A stretch of DNA of 11,154 bases, from the NCBI GenBank assembly GCA_002305725.1, contig DBQM01000012.1, forward strand, positions 65,628 through 76,781, read 5' to 3'. The stretch's first letter is position 1, and every line of letters begins with the position of its first letter. The notes under the pieces were generated by a model that ran no database searches, had not been told where the DNA came from, and worked only from the letters and a program-made list of their open reading frames with translations. Shown piece after piece: positions 6,170-11,111 of the stretch. The translations under genes and the position numbers were made by a program. The DNA is from Ruminococcus sp. UBA1394. Its GTDB lineage: Bacteria; Bacillota; Clostridia; Oscillospirales; Ruminococcaceae.

Positions 6170-7110
6170 AATTATTTCTGGTAATTCCATGCTATAATGA
6201 GCAGGAGGTTTTACACGAGACCTCAGCACAGCTTAAAGAAAAAATGAATTCTCTTATGCAGTCCGGAAAAATAGATGAAAACAGCCGGATAGTTTTTGTT
6301 GACGACGGTTCAAAAGACAGGACATGGGAGATCATAGCCGGTCTTCATGAAGAGGACAGGATTTTCAGAGGCATAAAGCTTTCAAGGAACAAAGGGCATC
6401 AGAATGCACTGCTGGCAGGTCTTATGACCGTTAAAGACGAGTGCGACGCCGCAATTTCCCTTGACGCTGACTTACAGGACGATATTGACGCCATTGACGC
6501 AATGGTGGACAAGTATCTCAATGAACAGTGTGACATTGTTTATGGTGTAAGGAGTGCCAGAAAAACCGATACGTTTTTCAAGAAATTCACAGCGGAATCA
6601 TTTTATAAAATCATGGCGAAAATGGGCGTTGAGGTCACCTACAACCATGCCGATTACCGTCTTATGAGCAGGAGAGCGCTGGAGGGTCTGGAGCAGTTTA
6701 AGGAAGTTAACCTTTTTCTGAGAGGAATTGTGCCGATGATAGGCTACAAGTCTGATGTTGTCTACTATGAACGCCATGAGCGTTTTGCAGGCGAATCCAA
6801 ATATCCTCTGAAAAAAATGATTGCCTTTGCCATGGAGGGCATAACTTCGCTTTCGATAAAGCCCATAAGAATGATAACGGCTCTCGGAGTCGGGATTTTC
6901 ACTGTCAGTATTATCATGCTGATATATTTTCTTATTTGTCATTTAATGGACAAAACCGTTGCCGGCTGGACTTCAATTGTGGTTTCTGTCTGGGCGATAG
7001 GCGGACTTCAGCTGCTGGCAATCGGCGTTATAGGTGAATATATCGGGAAAATTTACCTTGAAACAAAGGAACGTCCGAAATATATAATAGACAAGTATCT
7101 TAACGATTGA
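6166..7110 (+). CDS. GT2 polyprenyl-phosphate glycosyltransferase (GtrB/CsbB-like)
   Basis: This 314-aa membrane glycosyltransferase resembles enzymes that transfer a sugar from a nucleotide donor to undecaprenyl phosphate on the inner face of the membrane. The GT2 fold is clear: PCYNE (8-12), VDDGSKDRT (45-53) for donor binding, the DAD metal-binding motif in SLDADLQDD (98-106), and RFAGESKYPLKKM (206-218), typical of the DPM1/GtrB group. Two C-terminal membrane helices (about 236-260 and 267-293) match GtrB/CsbB architecture. Its ATG overlaps the esterase stop (ATGA), indicating coupled translation. The lipid-linked sugar is often used to decorate wall or lipoteichoic polymers, usually with a GtrA flippase and a GT-C enzyme. 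Neither is present in the window. The sugar is unknown. Confidence 0.9.
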   Translation: MKLFLVIPCYNEQEVLHETSAQLKEKMNSLMQSGKIDENSRIVFVDDGSKDRTWEIIAGLHEEDRIFRGIKLSRNKGHQNALLAGLMTVKDECDAAISLDADLQDDIDAIDAMVDKYLNEQCDIVYGVRSARKTDTFFKKFTAESFYKIMAKMGVEVTYNHADYRLMSRRALEGLEQFKEVNLFLRGIVPMIGYKSDVVYYERHERFAGESKYPLKKMIAFAMEGITSLSIKPIRMITALGVGIFTVSIIMLIYFLICHLMDKTVAGWTSIVVSVWAIGGLQLLAIGVIGEYIGKIYLETKERPKYIIDKYLND

Positions 7111-7119
7111 ATTAGTCTA

Positions 7120-7148
7120 TTGACTGAATCCGCAGAATGTGTTAAAAT
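7120..7148 (+). promoter_or_regulatory. Promoter of the lipoprotein gene at 7181
   Basis: TTGACT (7120-7125) and TAAAAT (7143-7148) are spaced 17 bp. The promoter starts only 10 bp after the glycosyltransferase stop, and there is no terminator between, so read-through from upstream is also possible. Confidence 0.75.
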
Positions 7149-7180
7149 AAATTAACTGAAAATAAAAGGAGTAAAATAAA

Positions 7181-7876
7181 ATGAAAAAAATCAGCAAATT
7201 AGTTTCTGTCATGCTTTGTGCTGCTTTTGCTGCCGGTATGCTCAGCGGATGCGACGATGTTGACAGAGAAGGTTATATAGCAAAGACAAGAAGTGAGGCT
7301 GATTCTGAGAAAAGCGATTCTCAGGCAGAAAGCCAGGCGGAGCAGTCCTCAGAGGCTGAAAGGATAACATCAGACGGCGCATGGAAGTCAATGGCAGTTA
7401 ATATTGCCGGAATTGATTTTGTACTTGACAGACTTGCTCTTGCAGAACTTGAAAATGCAGGCTGGAGCTTTGACCCGGCAACTTACGGACTGCAGGACCT
7501 TTCAGCAGAACCGATGGTTTTCTATCAGAGGAGCGTTGTTATGAATCATGAGGGTTTTGACGATGGAAGCTTTATAGTTGGTTTTACAAATTTCGGAGAA
7601 GAACCTTGCGGACTTGATGCTATTAATGTATGGTCTGTTGAATTTGTATCAAAGGATATTGCCAGTTATCCTCAGGTAACTCTTGAAGGCGGAATAACAT
7701 GGGGTGCTGATGAGGCTGCACTTAAATCTGCATACGGCGAGCCTTCAGCAGCTGAAAGACATGATGACGGAGGATATACTCAGTATATTTATACTGACAA
7801 TGCTGCAAATGTAATTTATCTGGACGTGTATGATAACGGCGGTCTGGGAAGAATCGTTATGGAATCCTATGACTGA
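7181..7876 (+). CDS. Lipoprotein of unknown function
   Basis: This 231-aa predicted lipoprotein has a basic start, a hydrophobic core and lipobox MLSGC, making Cys24 the lipidated residue. Residues 35-62 are a Ser/Glu/Gln spacer. The remainder (about 66-231) is a mixed domain containing GGITWGADEAALKSAYGEP (170-188). That WG...YG.P motif recurs in many extracellular lipoproteins of gut clostridia, sometimes as a duplicated unit; here there is one clear copy. Start choice is firm because AAAGGAG lies 9 bases upstream. It has its own promoter directly after the glycosyltransferase gene and ends in a convergent terminator. I cannot assign a function. Surface location is the only part I would rely on. 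Confidence 0.8.
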   Translation: MKKISKLVSVMLCAAFAAGMLSGCDDVDREGYIAKTRSEADSEKSDSQAESQAEQSSEAERITSDGAWKSMAVNIAGIDFVLDRLALAELENAGWSFDPATYGLQDLSAEPMVFYQRSVVMNHEGFDDGSFIVGFTNFGEEPCGLDAINVWSVEFVSKDIASYPQVTLEGGITWGADEAALKSAYGEPSAAERHDDGGYTQYIYTDNAANVIYLDVYDNGGLGRIVMESYD

Positions 7877-7895
7877 TAAATTCATATAAAAAATA

Positions 7896-7925
7896 AGAGG
7901 GGACGCATAAATTTGCGTCCCCTCT
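7896..7925. terminator. Bidirectional terminator between convergent genes
   Basis: AGAGGGGACGCA (7896-7907) and TGCGTCCCCTCT (7914-7925) form a perfect 12-bp stem with a 6-nt loop. On the minus strand it is followed by TATTTTTTATAT, so it is a strong terminator for the Cys-rich gene. On the plus strand the tail is weak. Confidence 0.9.
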
Positions 7926-7937
7926 GAATTCTGTTTA

Positions 7938-8228
7938 TCAGACTTCATCTGATTCAACATCATCCTCGACCTTGTCAAGTTCTTCTTCCTCACAGCCGCA
8001 GGCGCAGGCGTCAGTTACAACTCCTGTATCCTCTGCTTTTTCTGCAGGAATTTCACAAACCTCGTCATCTTCGCAGCAATCGTCCTCACAGCCGCAGCAG
8101 CAGTCATCGCAGTCTTCGTCGATATCCTCTTCGCAGCAGCATGGATTTTCTTTTGCTTTCTTATAAATAATTGCAGCAGCTGCAGCAGCTCCGGCAGCAA
8201 GAAGTCCGAAAATTAAACCTTTTTTCAT
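7938..8228 (-). CDS. Membrane-anchored Cys- and acid-rich small protein
   Basis: I do not recognise this 96-aa protein. Residues 1-29 are MKKGLIFGLL, an Ala-rich membrane helix (about 4-22) and YKKAKENP, which looks like an uncleaved anchor. The rest is dominated by Cys, Asp and Glu. Fourteen Cys occur at 30-32, 40, 43-45, 47, 51, 52, 58, 75, 77 and 79, in clusters such as CCC, CDDCCCGC, CC and CACGC. Lys/Arg are almost absent after residue 26. The composition suggests metal binding, as in metallothioneins, or a disulfide-rich tail; no known metallothionein motif is matched exactly. An AGAGGA SD precedes the ATG. It has its own promoter under a 30-bp palindrome, a folded leader of about 145 nt and a strong terminator, so expression looks tightly regulated. 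The metal role is inferred. Confidence 0.8.
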   Translation of the reverse strand: MKKGLIFGLLAAGAAAAAAIIYKKAKENPCCCEEDIDEDCDDCCCGCEDDCCEDDEVCEIPAEKAEDTGVVTDACACGCEEEELDKVEDDVESDEV

Positions 8229-8244
8229 AATATTCCTCTTTTCT

Positions 8245-8273
8245 CCGCAGATAATAATTTTGACGGTCTGCGG
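8245..8273 (-). promoter_or_regulatory. Leader hairpin next to the SD of the Cys-rich gene
   Basis: CCGCAGA (8245-8251) and TCTGCGG (8267-8273) form a 7-bp stem just upstream of the AGAGGA SD. If an alternative pairing competes with this stem, it could expose or hide the ribosome site. Confidence 0.5.
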
Positions 8274-8300
8274 TCCGTTGCGATTAAGGGTGATATAATT

Positions 8301-8347
8301 GCCCGATATGCAGGGAGCAAATCTCTGATTTGCGTATCTGCAAGGGC
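8301..8347 (-). promoter_or_regulatory. Three-tier leader hairpin of the Cys-rich gene
   Basis: Nested pairings GCCC/GGGC (8301-8304 with 8344-8347), TGCAG/CTGCA (8309-8313 with 8338-8342) and GCAAATC/GATTTGC (8317-8323 with 8327-8333) form one long interrupted hairpin with internal loops. This is aptamer-like architecture in the 5' leader. No known riboswitch class is recognised. Confidence 0.5.
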
Positions 8348-8357
8348 ATTTAAATAA

Positions 8358-8387
8358 ATATAATAAGTTAAGTTTAACTTATTATAT
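8358..8387. promoter_or_regulatory. 30-bp palindrome over the promoter of the Cys-rich gene (putative operator)
   Basis: Two 14-base arms (outer AATAATAA-like AT-rich ends, inner AAGTTAA/TTAACTT) face each other across a 2-base centre, a perfect dyad. On the minus strand the -10 box lies inside one arm and the expected start point lies near the centre, exactly where a dimeric repressor would block transcription. The AGTTAA/TTAACT core loosely recalls sites of DtxR/MntR-type metalloregulators. That match is only suggestive. A weak AT-only terminator for rsmE is the alternative. Confidence 0.6.
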
Positions 8388-8409
8388 CATAAATAAAAAC
8401 AAATTTCAA
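8381..8409 (-). promoter_or_regulatory. Promoter of the Cys-rich membrane protein
   Basis: On the minus strand TTGAAA (8409-8404) and TATAAT (8386-8381) are spaced 17 bp. The promoter starts 5 bp after the rsmE stop codon. Transcription from near 8374 leaves a leader of about 145 nt before the ATG. Confidence 0.78.
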
Positions 8410-8414
8410 CAATT

Positions 8415-9134
8415 TTATAAATTTTTTGTTATATACATCAAAATTGAAATCGCAGTCAGTGGAGCGGTTTCACAGCGGAGTATCCTTTCGCCCAGCCAGG
8501 CTGTATTTATTCCGGCGCTTTTGGCAAGCTCAGCCTCCTCCGGATCAAAGCCGCCCTCACTTCCGATAAGGAGCGAAAAGCTTTTTTTGCCTTCCGTTTT
8601 CAGTTCGGAAAATCTCACGCCGCCCTCCTCGTAGAGCATTATGGGGCATTCGGTTTCAGCCATCTGTGAAACGGCGGTTTTAAAGTCGATTATCGGCATT
8701 ACCTCCGGAATTATCCCTCTGCCCGACTGTTTTGCCGCTTCAAGTGCAATTTTATTGAGCCTTTCAAGCTTTTTGGCAAAATCCTTTGGCTTGGGACGTG
8801 AAATGCAGCGTCTTGTCAGAACAGGTACTATTTTTGACGCACCCAGTTCAACTGATTTCTGGATAATGGTTTCAAGCTTGTCAAGCTTCGGGACTGCCTG
8901 GTAAAGAGTAAGTTCTACTGACGGTTCTGCGGCACAGAGCCGGCTTTCAAGTATATCGAGAAATACGGCGTCCTCAGTGATTTTATTTATTGAGCATTTA
9001 TAATCTGTTCCCTCAGCGCAGACGGTGAGTATCTCACCCGGTTTCATTCTGAGGGAAAAACCGATGTGTCTTGCGTCGCTCCCCGTTATGACGGGAGTTT
9101 CGGTGTTCATTTTTTCGAGAAAAAATCTTGGCAT
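8415..9134 (-). CDS. rsmE: 16S rRNA (uracil1498-N3)-methyltransferase RsmE
   Basis: This SPOUT-fold enzyme uses S-adenosylmethionine to methylate N3 of U1498 in helix 44 of 16S rRNA, in the ribosomal decoding region. It is 239 aa, a normal length. The N-terminal PUA-like part begins MPRFFLE and includes the HIGFSLRMKPGE stretch (23-34). The C-terminal SPOUT knot shows EAAKQSGRG (132-140), IGSEGGFDPEE (190-200) and LGERILRCETA (214-224), which build the cofactor-binding trefoil. The start is the ATG with GGAGG four bases upstream; a frame extending 9 codons further runs into the mobile repeat and is not used. In many Firmicutes rsmE follows prmA; here it is alone. The mobile element begins only 3 bp beyond the SD, so its promoter must lie inside or past that element. 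Confidence 0.96.
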   Translation of the reverse strand: MPRFFLEKMNTETPVITGSDARHIGFSLRMKPGEILTVCAEGTDYKCSINKITEDAVFLDILESRLCAAEPSVELTLYQAVPKLDKLETIIQKSVELGASKIVPVLTRRCISRPKPKDFAKKLERLNKIALEAAKQSGRGIIPEVMPIIDFKTAVSQMAETECPIMLYEEGGVRFSELKTEGKKSFSLLIGSEGGFDPEEAELAKSAGINTAWLGERILRCETAPLTAISILMYITKNL

Positions 9135-9146
9135 AGTTCCTCCGTT

Positions 9147-9340
9147 AAGGCAACACCACACAATTATTGTCGTACAGATGCGCCGTCAGATTTTTTGTCA
9201 GGCGAAGGTCGCCCCCCGGATTGCATAAAAATCTTGCAGGCATACTGGCGTATGTCAAAAGATTTTTGTGTGATATGACGGAAAATCTGCAAGCAGATGT
9301 GCGGCAAAGGCGACAGCTGTTAAATGTGCGGTGTTGCCTT
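9147..9340. mobile_element. MITE-like element, 194 bp, with 15-bp terminal inverted repeats
   Basis: The ends are AAGGCAACACCACAC (9147-9161) and GTGCGGTGTTGCCTT (9326-9340), matching at 14 of 15 positions as inverted repeats. The interior is non-coding and hairpin-rich. One hairpin is AAAAATCTT/AAGATTTTT (9227-9235 with 9259-9267), which encloses CATAC/GTATG. The left half matches positions 75-1 on the opposite strand, so at least two copies exist within 9 kb. There is no transposase, and no clear target-site duplication is visible. It lies between the rsmE SD and the best rsmE promoter. Confidence 0.8.
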
Positions 9341-9415
9341 TATTATTTGCTGTCAGATGTGAAAAAATACGGTTGAAAAATGGGCGGCAGGTTGTTGCTG
9401 TCAGCGTATTTAATT

Positions 9416-9439
9416 CGGGCGAGCAATGCTCGCCCCTAC
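9416..9439. repeat. GGGCGANC palindromic repeat, copy 3
   Basis: GGGCGAGC (9417-9424), loop AAT, GCTCGCCC (9428-9435), then CTAC. It is the inverse orientation of the copy at 4133-4154. It lies in the 5' region of rsmE, 38 bp beyond its candidate -10 box. Confidence 0.85.
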
Positions 9440-9472
9440 AAGATAATATTGAAATCCTGCTGCTATATGTAA

Positions 9473-9501
9473 ATTATACTATATTGCTTTTCTTTTTTCA
9501 A
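9473..9501 (-). promoter_or_regulatory. Probable rsmE promoter, upstream of the mobile repeat
   Basis: On the minus strand TTGAAA (9501-9496) and TATAAT (9478-9473) are spaced 17 bp. This is the best promoter on that strand between 9140 and 9530. It would give rsmE a leader of about 330 nt containing the whole MITE-like element and one palindrome. Confidence 0.6.
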
Positions 9502-9530
9502 TATTTTTTTATAATTTTGCTGTAAATCCA

Positions 9531-9559
9531 TTGACATAGAACGCTGTTTGAGTTATGAT
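9531..9559 (+). promoter_or_regulatory. Promoter of the lipoprotein-MNT-HEPN unit
   Basis: TTGACA (9531-9536) and TATGAT (9554-9559) are spaced 17 bp, 32 bp before the TTG start codon. It is divergent from the probable rsmE promoter. Confidence 0.8.
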
Positions 9560-9591
9560 AAATAAAGAAATTACAGAAAGAAGGATAAGAT

Positions 9592-10191
9592 TTGTTTAAA
9601 AAAATTCTTTCGATTGCAGTCTGCGCAGTTTTTACAGGCGCTATGTTCTGCGGCTGCGGAGATAAAGAGGAATCCTCGCAGGATTATTATTACGGTCAGA
9701 CTTTAAAGGAAGTTGACGGCAAGGAAATCTATCTGATTTATGACGGAAGATTCGTCGAGGACGAGGAAATGGACGCCCTTGTCAACTATTACGTTTCGAT
9801 ACAGAACAAGGATTATGACCTTTTCAGATCGGTTCAGCCGGAGACTTATCTGGAATTTCTTGAAGACAAACAGTCGATGGATATTCCGGGGTATGTTGAT
9901 GATGAATACAGTCAGATGGAAACAGACCTTGGCGCTGGCTTTGATTTTTCACAGATTGAGGTTACCGACTGCGGTGACAGCAAGGACGACAACGGAATAA
10001 ACGATATAAAGGATCTGCTGGACGGTATCTATAAGGACGCAGGAAAGGAAAAAAGCTTTTCTGATACTATTAAAAGTGCAAAATATATTACTTATGATCT
10101 GACTGCCACAGGCGGCGACGGAGATGACTATAATCTTACAGATGAAACGAAATATATCTTCACCTGTGAGGACGGAATCTATATTTTCTGA
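9592..10191 (+). CDS. Lipoprotein of unknown function heading the MNT/HEPN unit
   Basis: This 199-aa predicted lipoprotein starts at TTG with AAGGA six bases upstream. The signal peptide is MFKKILSIAVCAVFTGAM, with lipobox MFCGC, so Cys22 would be lipidated. After a short Ser/Glu linker comes an acidic domain. Residues 38-60 (LKEVDGKEIYLIYDGRFVEDEE) and the helical stretch DALVNYYVSIQNKDYDLF (61-78) are its most ordered-looking parts. The C-terminal half is rich in Asp and Gly and ends in a beta-like TKYIFTCEDGIYIF. I do not recognise a family; the helical part resembles small NTF2-like domains only in general shape. The gene is followed after 15 bp by the MNT-like gene, whose SD begins two bases after this stop, so they are probably one operon. 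Confidence 0.75.
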   Translation: MFKKILSIAVCAVFTGAMFCGCGDKEESSQDYYYGQTLKEVDGKEIYLIYDGRFVEDEEMDALVNYYVSIQNKDYDLFRSVQPETYLEFLEDKQSMDIPGYVDDEYSQMETDLGAGFDFSQIEVTDCGDSKDDNGINDIKDLLDGIYKDAGKEKSFSDTIKSAKYITYDLTATGGDGDDYNLTDETKYIFTCEDGIYIF

Positions 10192-10206
10192 CGGGAGGAA
10201 ACAGTC

Positions 10207-10518
10207 TTGAAGGATAATCCGATAATATGCAATACAGCAAAGCTTCTGAAAAAAAGCTGTGCTGACATTAAAAAAATTTTTCTTATAAGCTTTAAGGTTG
10301 ACAATGAATCCGAGCTTACAAGCTTTAAGCTTGCGCTTATACTTGATGATAACACTCATAACCTGCCGGAGCTTGAATGCCGTCTTTATCTTGAAGTGGA
10401 CTGCGAACTGCCCTTTGACCTTGTTATTTACCGTGAAAGCGAATTTGACAGGCTGAAAAATGAGATCGGCACATTCGCATGGAAAATAGAAAATTCGGGA
10501 GCGGAAATTTATGGGTAG
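10207..10518 (+). CDS. Degenerate MNT-type nucleotidyltransferase (putative antitoxin)
   Basis: This 103-aa protein has the size and layout of minimal nucleotidyltransferases that pair with HEPN proteins. The start is TTG, with GGGAGG eight bases upstream. The usual GSx(10)DxD active site is replaced: LISFK (26-30) stands where GS..R is expected, and TSFKLALI (38-45) stands where SDxDL.V is expected, giving Ser39 and Lys41 in place of the two metal-binding Asp. The later FDLVIY (70-75) keeps the third Asp (Asp71). The C-terminus EFDRLKNEIGTF...KIENSGAEIYG fits the MNT family ending. In HepT/MntA systems the MNT enzyme neutralises the HEPN RNase by adding AMP to it. This copy is probably catalytically dead and may act by binding alone. 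It overlaps the HEPN gene by 8 nt. Confidence 0.72.
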   Translation: MKDNPIICNTAKLLKKSCADIKKIFLISFKVDNESELTSFKLALILDDNTHNLPELECRLYLEVDCELPFDLVIYRESEFDRLKNEIGTFAWKIENSGAEIYG

Positions 10519-10942
10519 AGGATATCGTGACAGCGACAGCAGAAGGTATTTCGACTGGCTTTACTACGCAAACCTTGATCTGCTTGCGGCAAAAAATCTG
10601 CAGGGGGACGAAAGGTGCTACAACGGCGCTGCCTTTCATTGTCAGCAGTGCATTGAAAAAGCGCTGAAAGGGTATCTCCTTTTTAAAAAGCACCATCTCT
10701 ATGACGGTCACAACCTTACATGGCTCTGCAAGCAGGCAATGCAGATAGACTATCATTTCGGAAAGTGGGTGGAAAAGAGCACTCTGCTCAATCATTACTA
10801 CATAGAAACAAGATACCCTGCCGACATTCCTTTTGATATTGACACCGACACGGTAATGGAGCTTATTCATTCGGCGTCAGAAATGCTTAGTTTTATTACC
10901 GAGATAATACATTTCGATTTCAGAAGTTATCATAAAAGATAA
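10511..10942 (+). CDS. HEPN domain protein (putative toxin partner)
   Basis: This 143-aa, all-helical HEPN-domain protein is recognisable by YYANLDLLAAKNL (18-30), YNGAAFHCQQCIEKALKGYL (37-56), the conserved HNL (67-69) and the IETRYPAD segment (98-105). HEPN proteins paired with MNT proteins are often RNase toxins, with an Rx4-6H active site. I find no such motif here: Arg35 and His43 are too far apart, and the RSYH at the end is too close. It may therefore be a non-RNase HEPN, or use another site. Its ATG lies inside the last codons of the MNT gene (8-nt overlap), so the two are made together. No clear terminator follows; only a weak AT hairpin and the palindrome cluster lie downstream. Confidence 0.82.
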   Translation: MGRGYRDSDSRRYFDWLYYANLDLLAAKNLQGDERCYNGAAFHCQQCIEKALKGYLLFKKHHLYDGHNLTWLCKQAMQIDYHFGKWVEKSTLLNHYYIETRYPADIPFDIDTDTVMELIHSASEMLSFITEIIHFDFRSYHKR

Positions 10943-10968
10943 TTCTGCCAGGGAAATTATTTTTAATT

Positions 10969-10996
10969 GTAGGGGACGGCGCCCACGACGTCCCGG
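10969..10996. repeat. Related palindrome, GGGACG variant
   Basis: GTAG precedes GGGACG (10973-10978) and CGTCCC (10989-10994) across a 10-base loop. The GTAGGGG opening matches the GGGCGANC repeats, but the stem is different and shorter. It begins 26 bp after the HEPN stop. Confidence 0.65.
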
Positions 10997-11043
10997 TTTG
11001 TGACCAGACAGGACAACGATATCGTAAACTTACTGGCTGTCGG

Positions 11044-11064
11044 TAGGGGCGACCATTGGTCGCC
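11044..11064. repeat. GGGCGANC palindromic repeat, copy 4
   Basis: GTAG leads into GGGCGACC (11047-11054), loop ATT, then GGTCGCC (11058-11064). One end base pair is lost (A where C is expected). Confidence 0.8.
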
Positions 11065-11085
11065 AGTGAAATTGTGATTTTTTGT

Positions 11086-11111
11086 ACCGGGCGACCGATG
11101 GTCGCCCCTAC
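11086..11111. repeat. GGGCGANC palindromic repeat, copy 5
   Basis: GGGCGACC (11089-11096), loop GAT, GGTCGCCC (11100-11107), then CTAC. It is inverted relative to copy 4, so the two form a facing pair 24 bases apart. Confidence 0.82.

Noticed and set aside
7972..8166. Plus-strand Ser/Gln-rich open frame
   Set aside because: It is the antisense of the Cys/Asp/Glu-rich gene. The low-complexity composition follows from that gene's codons, and it has no ribosome site.
9025..9525. Several plus-strand open frames across the rsmE 5' end and the mobile element
   Set aside because: They lack ribosome sites and known domains, and they cover inverted-repeat DNA.
10939..10966. Weak AT hairpin (ATAATT/AATTAT) after the HEPN gene as a terminator
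   Set aside because: The stem is six A/T pairs with a large loop, too weak to call an intrinsic terminator.
10969..11111. Possible CRISPR array from the repeated GGGCGACC units
   Set aside because: The units are short palindromes in alternating orientation with irregular spacing; there are no uniform repeats or spacers and no cas genes.
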